A stretch of DNA of 64,000 bases from JBGQMW01 sp963769845 (GTDB taxonomy: Archaea; Thermoproteota; Bathyarchaeia; Bathyarchaeales; Bathycorpusculaceae). The notes beneath the pieces are model-generated. The model did no database searches. It had not been told where the DNA came from and saw only the letters and a list, made by a program, of their open reading frames with translations. The translations under genes were made by a program, and so were the position numbers. The stretch lies in the NCBI GenBank assembly GCA_963769845.1, contig CAVYNL010000015.1, forward strand, positions 84,640 to 148,639, given 5' to 3'. This document shows, in pieces, positions 26,459-34,734 of the stretch (position 1 is the stretch's first letter; every line of letters begins with the position of its first letter).

Positions 26459-26520
26459 TATTAATAAAAGTTTTTTAATGGTTGTTTGGGGGCTGACCAT
26501 AACAAACTTTTTAATAATAG
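26459..26520 (+). promoter_or_regulatory. AT-rich inverted repeat and promoter upstream of HTH gene
   Basis: TATTAATAAAAGTTTTTT at 26459-26476 and AACAAACTTTTTAATAATAG at 26501-26520 form an imperfect inverted repeat with a G-rich spacer. The right arm lies 27-46 bp before the ATG and can act as a TATA element. The left arm could be an operator for the HTH protein encoded just downstream. Binding is inferred. Confidence 0.4.
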
Positions 26521-26546
26521 CTGCGTCTCTATGAACTGGAAGATTC

Positions 26547-27512
26547 ATGGAAAAACGTCTCCTGCTCCGCGAAGAGAATAGAACTCAGAAAGTCAAAGAG
26601 ATAGCCATGGCAGACGACCCCGAGAAACTCAAGCTCATATTGAATAGCCTCAGTTGGAAGATTCTCATGCTGCTTTCTGAAAGAGAAATGTACCCGTTGG
26701 AAATCGCCCGTGAACTGGGCATTCATGAACAGAAAGTGTACTACCATGTTAGAAAACTCCTCAAAGCCGGAGCCGTAACCGTCACGAGAGAAGAAGAGAA
26801 GAAGGGAGCAACAGCGAAATACTATCGGGCAGTCTCGCCCGCGTTCGGAATAGAGCTCTCTCAAGAATATCGAACTGTGAAGAAAGTCTCGTTGTTGAGC
26901 ATGGAGGAAAGGGTTCAGAGGTTCTTCAGAGAATTCACGCGAAAAGACGGGACGTTTGACGGGAAGATAATCGTCGGCTCTCCAACTCCGCACGGGCCGT
27001 TCAAGACGAGCGCAAGAGACGGCCACTACGCTTCGCACTTGACTTTCTTTCTAGGCCAGTTCGTGAAGATGCCGGAAGACTTCGCCATAAAGCTTGACGT
27101 GGACGTGAAAGCTGAGAAGGAAGAAAGGAACAACCTAATCCTCGTGGGCGGGCCGGGAACAAACCTGCTCGCGCAAGAAGTCAACGAGCACCTGCCCATA
27201 AAATTCAATATGCAGGGTTCGAAGGAAGGTTACCTCTTTGGCGGGCTGGTGTCAAAAATAACGGGCTGCGTCTACACGGCAGACAACGTCGGCGTGGTAG
27301 CCAAGATAACGAACCCGTGGGACGGGAGCAAGCGAATCATCGTTGTGGCGGGGAACAAAGCCGTGGGAACGAAGGCCTGTGTTCTAGCTTTGACGAATTT
27401 CTGGGAGAAAACTCTCAAGAATTACAACGGTCAAGAGCCGTTCGCGAAAGTCATTCAGGGCTTTGACCTTGACGGTGACGGAAAAGTCGATTCGGTAGAG
27501 GTTCTCGAGTAA
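26547..27512 (+). CDS. ArsR-type HTH protein with S-layer-like C-terminal domain
   Basis: 321 aa. Residues 20-110 form a winged helix (LSWKILMLLSEREMYPLEIA, IHEQKVYYHVRKLLKAGAV). The C-terminal 190 residues resemble the repeated domain found in archaeal S-layer proteins (KIIVGSPTPHGPFKTSARDG, NLILVGGPGTNLLAQEV). The protein ends DLDGDGKVDSVEVLE, an EF-hand-like calcium loop. No signal peptide or membrane helix is visible, so it is probably cytoplasmic. ATG at 26547 or Met21 at 26607 may be the start. DUF371 follows one base after its stop. Confidence 0.75.
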   Translation: MEKRLLLREENRTQKVKEIAMADDPEKLKLILNSLSWKILMLLSEREMYPLEIARELGIHEQKVYYHVRKLLKAGAVTVTREEEKKGATAKYYRAVSPAFGIELSQEYRTVKKVSLLSMEERVQRFFREFTRKDGTFDGKIIVGSPTPHGPFKTSARDGHYASHLTFFLGQFVKMPEDFAIKLDVDVKAEKEERNNLILVGGPGTNLLAQEVNEHLPIKFNMQGSKEGYLFGGLVSKITGCVYTADNVGVVAKITNPWDGSKRIIVVAGNKAVGTKACVLALTNFWEKTLKNYNGQEPFAKVIQGFDLDGDGKVDSVEVLE

Positions 27513-27513
27513 C

Positions 27514-27948
27514 TTGCCAGCTGCGGAACATAGAGCTGTCATCATTGCCCATGGGCACGCGAACGTGTTGGCGACACATCCAACAACAATGGAGATTACC
27601 AAAGATGACTACTTATCAAGGAAGGGCGACTGCATCATCGCCGTCTCAGCCGACAAGACAATGAGCGACCTCGACCCAGTGTTGAAAGAGAGCCTTAGGC
27701 AGGAGGGCAGCAGAATCTCCATTCTGATCGAGGCCGGAGGAACCGTTGAGACCGTGCACGCTCGAGGCAGTTCACGCTTGATCCTGTCGCATCCGACTGA
27801 CTTCGTCATTCGAAAAGGCAGCTATATCTGCAATAGAACCTTGGCGATCCATGCGGACAAAGCCGCGGCCGACCTGTCAAGAACGCTTGTGAAGAAATTG
27901 AAGAACACACGGCAAAGAGTCCGTTTTACGCTTATTGTGACAGTTTAA
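27514..27948 (+). CDS. DUF371 family protein
   Basis: 144 aa from a TTG one base after the stop of the HTH/S-layer-like gene, implying translational coupling. It begins with AHGHANVLATHPTTMEIT and contains SRKGDCIIAVSADK and a second similar half (RLILSHPTDFVIRKGSYI). This internal duplication and the HGH(x)NV motif match archaeal DUF371 (COG2090). No biochemical role is known. It overlaps the end of trm5 by 4 bp. Confidence 0.85.
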   Translation: MPAAEHRAVIIAHGHANVLATHPTTMEITKDDYLSRKGDCIIAVSADKTMSDLDPVLKESLRQEGSRISILIEAGGTVETVHARGSSRLILSHPTDFVIRKGSYICNRTLAIHADKAAADLSRTLVKKLKNTRQRVRFTLIVTV

Positions 27949-29012
27949 CGGATTCTTGCGTCGAGAACTACTTGATGTTCGTGAGGAGCCGTTTCGCGGA
28001 CGTGCCTGCAGAAGAGAAACTCAGCAACCTTTCTTCCGTTCTTTTTTACCGCCTTTGCGAACATGTTCTGGGCATCTTCTAACGAGACAGAGGCAGTGGT
28101 GAAACTGTAATAATGTACGATGCCGCCTTGAGGCTTGAACGCGTGGCATGCCGCGTCAACAAACTCGATAGCGCTTTCGGGCAGGTTCATGATGACGCGG
28201 TCAGCTATTCCTGCGAGTTTCTTGCTGGCGACCTGTCTTGCCTCCCCAGGGATCGGGTACACTCTTCCGTCAACTCTGTTCAGCCTGATATTCTTCTTCA
28301 AAAGCGCGACCGCGTCGGGGTTGATGTCGACTGCATAGACTTTCACGTTCTTGCGTCTTTTTGCTATCATGATGGCAAACGGTCCGACTCCGGCAAACAG
28401 GTCCACAACGGTTTCGCCTTCTTGGACGAGGGATGCGACTCTGTTGTGTTCATACGAGAGCCTTGGGGAAAAATATGCCTTGGCAACGTCCACGCAGAAG
28501 CGGCATCCGTACTCGCTGTGGACTGTTTCAGTCTTTGGAACGCCAGCGATCACCGTGAATTCTCTAAGCCTGTATGAACCGCTGACTGGGCCCGCTTTGG
28601 CTAAGACCGTTCGCAGGTTCTCGTTTGCTCCCAGTATTGCTTCGCCGACAATGCCTTTGTAGGGTTGAAGTTCTGACGGAATTTCCACTATGCCTATGTC
28701 GCCTACAAGGTCTGCTGCGTGTGGCAATCTGGACAGCAGGTTTTCAGGCAGTTTGTCTTTGAGGAGTTCTGCGAGTGAAGGTTGTTGTCGCTTTCTTTCT
28801 GGGAAGACACGAGTGACAACTTCGAAGCCGTGTCTCTGCTCTTGGAGACTTTTAAGTTCGTTTCTTGGTGGTTTGTTGAGGAGCGGGATGTACAGGTGTG
28901 TTTTGTCTCTCTGGATTTCTAGTTCCTTGTCCACTAGCCCTAGTTTTCTTGCTAGTGCTAGGGCTGTTTCGCCTTGTTTTTTCGGAATCTTGAGGCACTT
29001 GGATTCTGGCAT
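27945..29012 (-). CDS. trm5: tRNA (guanine37-N1)-methyltransferase Trm5
   Basis: 355 aa from the ATG at 29012. Motifs are EVVTRVFPERK, GDIGIVEIP, HSEYGCRFCVDVAKAYFSPR, the SAM site VVDLFAGVGPFAIMIAK and the NPPY-like RVIMNLPESAIEFVD. It methylates G37 of tRNA and prevents frameshifting; archaea often also use it on the path to wyosine. An upstream in-frame extension overlaps the preceding methyltransferase and is rejected. Confidence 0.95.
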   Translation of the reverse strand: MPESKCLKIPKKQGETALALARKLGLVDKELEIQRDKTHLYIPLLNKPPRNELKSLQEQRHGFEVVTRVFPERKRQQPSLAELLKDKLPENLLSRLPHAADLVGDIGIVEIPSELQPYKGIVGEAILGANENLRTVLAKAGPVSGSYRLREFTVIAGVPKTETVHSEYGCRFCVDVAKAYFSPRLSYEHNRVASLVQEGETVVDLFAGVGPFAIMIAKRRKNVKVYAVDINPDAVALLKKNIRLNRVDGRVYPIPGEARQVASKKLAGIADRVIMNLPESAIEFVDAACHAFKPQGGIVHYYSFTTASVSLEDAQNMFAKAVKKNGRKVAEFLFCRHVRETAPHEHQVVLDARIR

Positions 29013-29026
29013 GGTTCCGCCGTGTG

Positions 29027-29812
29027 CTAGTTTTTGGTTGCAACGATCATTGTGTAGTACAGAGTTAATTCGGTGTCGGTGAGGCCGTATTGGTTCTTCG
29101 CCTCGGCGTCTGCCGTTTGTACGCACGCGGTGAGCTGGTCGGGCGAAACGTTGAAGTATTCTCCCTTATCTTCCATCAATGAACGGTAGGATTTCCTGTA
29201 AGAGATCGTTTTCATTCTGGCAACGTGAAATCCGCTGGTTTCTATGAGATTCTTGATTTCGGAGGGTTTGAAGTATCTTGCGTGTGCTCTCGAAATTGTC
29301 TTCTCGAGCTTCTCTAGGAATCCCTTGTCATCCATTTCGTGAAGTGTCAAGTCCCCATACGCGAGTAGGCCCTTTTCGTTCATCGTGCCTCTGAGGGTTT
29401 GAAGGATCTTCTCGATGGATGAAAAGTAGTGCATTGTGCTCATGCAGACTATCGCGTCGAAAACGCTGCGTGTGAAGGGCAAGTGTTCTGCATCAGCTTG
29501 GATCAGCGTGAGGTTTTTCTTGAATTGTTCAGCCTTTGTTTTTGCTTGTCGCAACATTTCCAGTGAAAGGTCAAGTCCGACGAACTGAGGTCTAATGTTC
29601 GCTAATAATGGTAGGGCGTTTCTGCCACTTCCAACACCGACTTCGAGAACCAGTCTATTTTTGAATCCCGCCAGCCCCCTGGTCAATTCATCTGTTATTT
29701 CAGCCGCAAATCCTTGAGTGCTTCTCCACGTCCGACTCTTCTGCCTGTCGTAGTCCTTGGCTCTCTTTGAGTAGTATTCTCGTACGAGCCTTTTTCGGGC
29801 GATGCCTTCCAT
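29027..29812 (-). CDS. Class I SAM-dependent methyltransferase
   Basis: 261 aa. Motif I LVLEVGVGSGRNALPLL around residue 56, motif II FVGLDLS, the acidic loop IQADAEHLPF and VFDAIVCMSTMHYFSS define a UbiE/COQ5-like methyltransferase fold. The substrate is unknown. It is 14 nt upstream of trm5 on the same strand and probably co-transcribed. Confidence 0.85.
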   Translation of the reverse strand: MEGIARKRLVREYYSKRAKDYDRQKSRTWRSTQGFAAEITDELTRGLAGFKNRLVLEVGVGSGRNALPLLANIRPQFVGLDLSLEMLRQAKTKAEQFKKNLTLIQADAEHLPFTRSVFDAIVCMSTMHYFSSIEKILQTLRGTMNEKGLLAYGDLTLHEMDDKGFLEKLEKTISRAHARYFKPSEIKNLIETSGFHVARMKTISYRKSYRSLMEDKGEYFNVSPDQLTACVQTADAEAKNQYGLTDTELTLYYTMIVATKN

Positions 29813-30008
29813 TTTGCTTCAGGTCTATCATACACCCAGACTCTGTTTTAACGTGTTCTCTTGATTCTACAAGTAGTCAGAAGCGCGGCTGCGTGCCTGC
29901 CGTTGTTTGTCGAAGCAGTTCTAGTTGCTGGAATGGTTCCCCTTCGGAAAAGCACCTGAACTTTCAGGGCGAATACCATCTGTAAGAGCCTTGGGGGAGG
30001 CAATACAA

Positions 30009-30179
30009 ATGAAGATTGCCAGAATAGCGTTGATTGTCGTCGGGCTGATAACTCTTGTGATGGGCTTATTGGGCGCAACTACGGTGATGTACGGCGTTGT
30101 GGACCCGGTGTGGCATGCTGCATTCAAGATCGTCGTGGGTCTCGTTGCTGTCGGAATAGGTCTCGTGGAAAAGAGCTAG
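30009..30179 (+). CDS. Small two-helix membrane protein
   Basis: 56 aa from the ATG at 30009 with GGGGGAGG 11 nt upstream. Two hydrophobic helices (IARIALIVVGLITLVMGLLG and IVVGLVAVGIGLVEKS) are separated by a short loop. No family recognised. An upstream in-frame extension is not hydrophobic and lacks a good ribosome site. A T-rich stretch follows at about 30194-30208. Confidence 0.6.
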   Translation: MKIARIALIVVGLITLVMGLLGATTVMYGVVDPVWHAAFKIVVGLVAVGIGLVEKS

Positions 30180-30220
30180 AAACCAGGTCAATCCCCAATT
30201 TTTCTTTTCTGCTTGGTAGA

Positions 30221-31258
30221 CTAGCTGTGCTTTTCGATTCTGTATAGTCCGTTCGCGTTGGCGACACTGAAGTGTACGTTTAGTATTTTCTCTGAAACCC
30301 AGATGTTTGTTTGCAGATGGTCTGTGAGCATCCGTGTCAGGAAGCTGGAGTTGTTTTGAGCTAGGGCCATGTACGGAATGAGAAGGTCTGCGAGATGAAT
30401 GTCCACGGTTGGCCGTGCGGAGATTTCTGTTATGAGCTTTTCAGCGGCCTCTTTGCCCACGTTCTCACTCGTTTTTTTCAGCTCGCCAATCGCGTCGCTG
30501 CCGAGAATCGCGTTCGTGTCTGTTTCAGTCCATAGTGTGAGTGAGCTGCCCTTCTGCTGTGGATTTGACGTGTCGTTGACTACTTGGATGTCTGCTGCAA
30601 AGCCTTTTCCCCTGAGACACTGTTTAGTTGCCTCAGCTTGTCGTGCCGCTACTTTTCTGTCCGCGAGAAATGTGCAAACAGAGACTCCGCGAATCTTCTG
30701 AAGCTTGCCGAATCGCTCAAGGTTTAATGGCTTCAGAGTTCTGCAGGGTTCTAGGACAACGGTCACCTCTCCCATGCCCTTAGGATAATAACCATATTTC
30801 AGAACGTCTATGGTCACTCCGAATCCCATGTGCTGAAGCGTTGGTAGAAGCACGAAGCGCATGTAGTTGATCGTTGGTGAATGCTGAACGTCTGTGCCGC
30901 CTTTGGAAACGTGCAATTCCACCTTTCCAGGGGCTTGAGTGCAGATGGGTAGGATGGTCATGAGAAGCATGGGTATGCTTCCTGCTGTGCCGATTTCAGC
31001 GTCGAATTTGCCGCCTGTTATGCTGTTGGGTTTGAACCAGATCTCGCGAGAGTCAATCTTTGCTCCTTTGATGTCCGCGTTGCAGAGCTTTGCTGCTGTC
31101 AACACGGCTTCGAGATGCTGAGGCTTCAAGCCTGGCTGAGGTCGGTTCTCTCGGATGTTGAAGATGTGCACTGGCTCCTGCACAATCGCTGACAATGCAA
31201 CTGAAAGCCGAAGAATCGTGCCACTTCCACCCTTCTCGCTTCCATCAACCTCAATCAA
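30221..31258 (-). CDS. rtcA: RNA 3'-terminal phosphate cyclase
   Basis: 345 aa. Family signatures are NIRENRPQPGLKPQHLEAV, GTAGSIPMLLMTILPI, GGTDVQHSPTINYMRFVLLP and the active-site region VDIHLADLLIPYMALA with the conserved His. The N-terminal glycine-rich loop reads EKGGSGTILR, where most members have EGGGQ(I/V)LR, a small but visible departure. It converts RNA 3'-phosphates to 2',3'-cyclic phosphates using ATP. Confidence 0.92.
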   Translation of the reverse strand: MIEVDGSEKGGSGTILRLSVALSAIVQEPVHIFNIRENRPQPGLKPQHLEAVLTAAKLCNADIKGAKIDSREIWFKPNSITGGKFDAEIGTAGSIPMLLMTILPICTQAPGKVELHVSKGGTDVQHSPTINYMRFVLLPTLQHMGFGVTIDVLKYGYYPKGMGEVTVVLEPCRTLKPLNLERFGKLQKIRGVSVCTFLADRKVAARQAEATKQCLRGKGFAADIQVVNDTSNPQQKGSSLTLWTETDTNAILGSDAIGELKKTSENVGKEAAEKLITEISARPTVDIHLADLLIPYMALAQNNSSFLTRMLTDHLQTNIWVSEKILNVHFSVANANGLYRIEKHS

Positions 31259-31351
31259 AATGTGTCGTCTCCTCTTCCTTGTCGGTTCCTGAAAGAGTGA
31301 GAAACAATAATAAATGCGTCAGGTATTAAACATTTGAAAGGATGAGGGCCT

Positions 31352-31783
31352 ATGAGCGCAGACAAAGAGAAAGTTGAAGTGCTTACAAGAAGAGTAGACG
31401 AGCTTGTGGTCATATTGAACGGCATCATGGGAGACCTTAGACAGGTTTCCGCCTCACTCAAGTCATTGGCAGTAGGACAAATCACTCAGCCTTTGACGGC
31501 TTCGCCTCCTACACCGTTGCCGCAAGCTGCTCCGTCAGTAGCTGGAGCGCCAAGAGCTCTCGACAGGTCGAAGGCTACGGAGGACATAAAGATGCTCTTC
31601 CCAGAAGACCTTGAGAACATGCTAAGCTTCGAAGAAAAAGACGAATACGTGATAATAAAACCGCGCCAATTCCTAGGTTCGGACAACTTCTCCAAGATCG
31701 CGTCCATAATCCGTGGAGTCGGAGGAGAATACGTCAGCGCTGGAAAAGCTTCTCACTTCAGAGTGCCCAAGAAAAGAGCCTAA
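31352..31783 (+). CDS. Coiled-coil protein with conserved C-terminal domain
   Basis: 143 aa. An N-terminal heptad helix (VEVLTRRVDELVVILNGIM) leads to a Pro/Ala-rich linker (about residues 48-68) and a compact C-terminal domain (LFPEDLENMLSFEEKD, then FSKIASIIRGVGGEYVSAGK and SHFRVPKKR). The last part looks like a small basic nucleic-acid-binding fold. Function unknown. Divergent from rtcA. Confidence 0.65.
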   Translation: MSADKEKVEVLTRRVDELVVILNGIMGDLRQVSASLKSLAVGQITQPLTASPPTPLPQAAPSVAGAPRALDRSKATEDIKMLFPEDLENMLSFEEKDEYVIIKPRQFLGSDNFSKIASIIRGVGGEYVSAGKASHFRVPKKRA

Positions 31784-31803
31784 AATCTCCATAGAGTAGG
31801 CTC

Positions 31804-32082
31804 TTAACTGTATCTTATTTGGAAGTCGTCAAAACTGCCTGAATACCTTTCCCAAGAGACATCTACATTGTCTACTCTTGCCGCAGGCGGCCCTTTCCTG
31901 CAAAATTCCAGAACCTTTTTCACGGACTTTTCTTCGCCTTCAAGCACTGCCTCAACTCGATCAGCCTGCAGGTTCCGAACCCAACCCTTCACTCCGTAAG
32001 CGTTCGCCACATGTCTTGTCTCAGACCTGAAGAATACGCCTTGCACCCACCCTGCAACAATCACGTGCGCCCTGACCTTCAT
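31804..32082 (-). CDS. acyP: Acylphosphatase
   Basis: 92 aa, exactly family length. VAGWVQGVFFRSETR holds the phosphate-binding loop with Arg-19, and GVKGWVRNLQADRVEAVLEG holds the catalytic Asn-37. It hydrolyses carboxyl phosphates such as acetyl- or carbamoyl-phosphate. Convergent with the preceding gene. Confidence 0.95.
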   Translation of the reverse strand: MKVRAHVIVAGWVQGVFFRSETRHVANAYGVKGWVRNLQADRVEAVLEGEEKSVKKVLEFCRKGPPAARVDNVDVSWERYSGSFDDFQIRYS

Positions 32083-32197
32083 GATTTTTTTCAGTATTTG
32101 CTGCGTTCATTTTAACCTATCTCTCCGCGATGCAAGTTTGTTGTTTCTTCACTTGTCTTAAAAGCGTCCGGTATCCTCATTTTGTTGGTGAACTAAG

Positions 32198-32533
32198 ATG
32201 CTCAGCAATCCTGAGGGCAAATTGCTGGTTTATGCTTCAACCTTTGCGGATTACTCGAGACGCTTGAAGTCAATCAGTTCTGCTACGGAAAAAATGGCTA
32301 GGATGCTGAACTTGAACTTCAAGATAGTCACTTTCAGAAAGAAGTTTGCCCCCATCTACGTTTACTACAAGAATGGCGACGAGGAGCCCGTTCCTCTGTA
32401 TTGCGCGTATGAAGGAGAATCCGACATGCATCAAGTCTGCAGAGCCCTGAGAAACATGCTGTTTGTGCTGTCTTTCCATCCGAAATATTCAGCGCTGAGA
32501 AATGCACGAAAAGAGATTATGCAGTTTTCGTGA
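32198..32533 (+). CDS. Conserved hypothetical protein
   Basis: 111 aa from an ATG with GGTGA 6 nt upstream. The sequence is mixed alpha/beta (KLLVYASTFADYSRRLKSIS, IYVYYKNGDEEPVPLYCAYE) with a helical end. No motif recognised. It overlaps the 3' end of the convergent gene by 17 bp. Confidence 0.55.
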   Translation: MLSNPEGKLLVYASTFADYSRRLKSISSATEKMARMLNLNFKIVTFRKKFAPIYVYYKNGDEEPVPLYCAYEGESDMHQVCRALRNMLFVLSFHPKYSALRNARKEIMQFS

Positions 32534-32843
32534 ACCTCAGACTTTGGTTCTCAAGGTTTATGTCGTAAATCTGGTTGACGTCAAACTCGATTCCCAAGCT
32601 TTCGTACTCCTGTTCAGTCAAGAACAGTATTATTTTCGGAATTGCGACTTCTCCCCGTCCCGGAAACATGGGGAACTGCTGCTGCAAAGCCTGCATCACA
32701 TCCTGCACGACCTTTGCTTCTTCAGTCTGAGGCCTGAGAACAAAACTGGGGATCTGCCTGTCTTCTATCAGCTCGATACGCTTTCCAAGGTTGCCGTCTA
32801 GATCTCGAATAGATTCTATCTTATGCACTCTTACGCGGAACAT
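32517..32843 (-). CDS. Arcadin-1-like small protein (tentative)
   Basis: 108 aa from MFRVRVHKIESIRDLDG at 32843. The features GNLGKRIELIEDRQIPSF, then a helix, then PKIILFLTEQEYESLGIEF resemble arcadin-1, a small protein encoded near crenactin in some TACK archaea. No actin gene is nearby, so the assignment is tentative. The longer upstream frame overlaps guaA and is not used. Confidence 0.5.
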   Translation of the reverse strand: MFRVRVHKIESIRDLDGNLGKRIELIEDRQIPSFVLRPQTEEAKVVQDVMQALQQQFPMFPGRGEVAIPKIILFLTEQEYESLGIEFDVNQIYDINLENQSLRFTKTA

Positions 32844-32967
32844 GACGTTTCCCCTACTCCAGAAGCTCATTGAGGTATTATATGTTTTGATAGTTCTACA
32901 ACATGCCTTTCTCCAGTGCATGTCTTGAACAAACGCGTCAGAACTTGCATTGTGCAGGCTGTCAGGT

Positions 32968-34176
32968 CTATTCCATCTCGATGGTTGCCGGAGGTTTTGG
33001 AGTAACATCGTAGTAGACCGTTGATACGGTGGGACACTGCTCTATGATGTCCTCTGCAGCTTTGTCTAACGCCGCCCACGGGATATCCGAAACTGTTGCG
33101 GTGAGGAAGTCTTTGGTTTGAACAGCTCGTATGCCTATGACGTAGGGCTTCTTCTTGGCAACGTTTTTGACCGCGTAGAATACTCTAGTGACTCCCAGGT
33201 TCTCGGTGACTATCGCTGTCTGCAAAGAGATGATGTTCTGGAGCGATGTCTGATGCAGTTTGCCGTCAAGCGTTTGAACCTCCACACCGACAACGTCACC
33301 ATAAAGCCTCTTTCCCCCTTCAACCCCCGTTGCCTTGTCCGCGAAGGCTCTGACACTTACATTTCTTGAGGGAACGTTCAGAAGTCGCGCCACGGTCTCT
33401 TGGATGTGCAGGGTCTTTGTTTGCTGCGGTGCCTCTTCATTGTCCATTACAACTGCAAAATACTGTCCAGGCTTATACTTTGACAATTCATGCTCAACGA
33501 TAGTCGTTGCTTTCTTCACAGTGTCAAGCTTGTCGGGGCGAATCTGTCCAACGACGCGCAAAGATAGGCCTGGACCGGGGAAGGGCTGACGCTCAGAGAA
33601 TTCGGCTGGAAGCCCGAGATGCCTAGCAACCATCCTTACTTGTTCCTTAAGTAGGGGCAGTAAGGGTTCAACAACTTTGAACCCGAACCGTTCCATCGGG
33701 TTGATTCCCATCTGTTCCAAGACGTTGTGTTGAGTCTTGACGCCTGCGACCGTTTCCATGATATCCGCCCGAATTGTTCCCTGCACAAGAACTTTGCACT
33801 CTTCGTTTTTTGCTGTCTCACCTAGGACTTGATAGAAGGTTTCGCGGAACATCTTTCGTTTTTCTTCCGCGTCTCTCAAACCGTTCATGGCTTTGAGGAA
33901 TCGCTCACGGACGTTAACGATTTTCATGGGAACCTTGAAGGGCGGTTTGGACAACGTGCTGGCAACGTGTTCGGGTTCACCCTGCCGCATGAAAGCATCA
34001 TCCAAAATAACACAAGCAAGCCGTTCACCTATCGCCTTATGCGTCAAAACAGCACAAGTAGTACTGTCAACGCCGCCAGAAACAGCCACCAGCGCTTTTT
34101 CATCGCCAATACTCTTTTTCATGTCCAAGACCGCTGTTTCCACAAACTTCTCAGCATCAAACGTTTCTAGACCCAA
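32968..34176 (-). CDS. guaAb: GMP synthase, ATP-PPase subunit, with C-terminal insertion
   Basis: 402 aa. The PP-loop VAVSGGVDSTT around residue 34, the XMP-binding FPGPGLSLRVVG and the ending YYDVTPKPPATIEME are diagnostic. It aminates XMP to GMP with ammonia from a separate glutaminase subunit, not in this window. Archaeal subunits are usually about 305-310 aa. Here roughly 90 residues are added inside the dimerisation domain, between YKPGQYFAVV and YVIGIRAVQTKDF. The inserted part is well folded in appearance (QETVARLLNVPSRNVSVRAF) and in frame. Confidence 0.93.
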   Translation of the reverse strand: MGLETFDAEKFVETAVLDMKKSIGDEKALVAVSGGVDSTTCAVLTHKAIGERLACVILDDAFMRQGEPEHVASTLSKPPFKVPMKIVNVRERFLKAMNGLRDAEEKRKMFRETFYQVLGETAKNEECKVLVQGTIRADIMETVAGVKTQHNVLEQMGINPMERFGFKVVEPLLPLLKEQVRMVARHLGLPAEFSERQPFPGPGLSLRVVGQIRPDKLDTVKKATTIVEHELSKYKPGQYFAVVMDNEEAPQQTKTLHIQETVARLLNVPSRNVSVRAFADKATGVEGGKRLYGDVVGVEVQTLDGKLHQTSLQNIISLQTAIVTENLGVTRVFYAVKNVAKKKPYVIGIRAVQTKDFLTATVSDIPWAALDKAAEDIIEQCPTVSTVYYDVTPKPPATIEME

Positions 34177-34531
34177 AATGAACCCTGCTCCTCCAGTCTC
34201 TTAGGATGCTTTCTTTTTTATGATTTGTGCAAGCCCCATTTTCCCTAACATTTTCACCATCTCCAACAACAAAAAAAGGAACAGCTGCTAACCAATTTTC
34301 CCCAAGATCATCAAGATACGTGTAGCCTACTCCAAGGGCGAGCTCAGCTTGAGGAGGTTTAAGCTTAGAAAGCTTTTCTACGCGTGCAGTCATACTGGGT
34401 GAGGTTGAGTGCTGCGCGATTGAAGCCTGAAGAAGCGAAGACCATCGCCAGAAGCCTCAAAAAACTAGGCGGAAGCTGATTAAATCTTATATTTGTGGCA
34501 TATTATATGCATAACATATCGGGGAGCCAAA
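34177..34531. other. Intergenic region between guaAb and RHH gene
   Basis: No firm gene. A minus-strand open stretch (34157-34393) overlaps the start of guaAb and has no recognisable domain. A short plus-strand frame from the GTG at 34399 to the TGA at 34479 (26 codons, containing LKPEEAKTIARSLKKLGGS) reads protein-like but lacks a ribosome site. An AT-rich stretch with the palindrome TATGCATA at about 34506-34513 precedes the RHH gene and could be its promoter or operator. Confidence 0.35.
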
Positions 34532-34684
34532 ATGAAACTCGTGACAGTACTACTTCCTGAAGCTTACCTAGAAGGATTGGATGAACTCGTTAGAGCCAAC
34601 ATGTACCCAAGCCGAAGCTCAGCAATACGTTCTTCGGTCAGAGATCTGCTCAAAAAAGAACTTTGGGAGAGACGTGGAAGATAG
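34532..34684 (+). CDS. Ribbon-helix-helix (CopG-type) DNA-binding protein
   Basis: 50 aa from the ATG at 34532 with GGGGAG 6 nt upstream. An N-terminal strand (KLVTVLLPEAYLEGLDELV) and two helices (YPSRSSAIRSSVRDLLKKEL) make the classic ribbon-helix-helix dimeric DNA-binding fold. No toxin gene is adjacent, so it is more likely a plain regulator. T-rich TTTCTTCTTTTTTTC about 40 bp downstream can terminate it. Confidence 0.85.
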   Translation: MKLVTVLLPEAYLEGLDELVRANMYPSRSSAIRSSVRDLLKKELWERRGR

Positions 34685-34734
34685 AAGCCTGACAGATGAC
34701 TGCATGCGCGCGCGAGATAGGTTTCTTCTTTTTT

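Noticed and set aside
34532..34684. A toxin-antitoxin pair involving the ribbon-helix-helix gene
   Set aside because: The neighbours are guaAb and pyrF; no toxin-sized gene adjoins it on the same strand.
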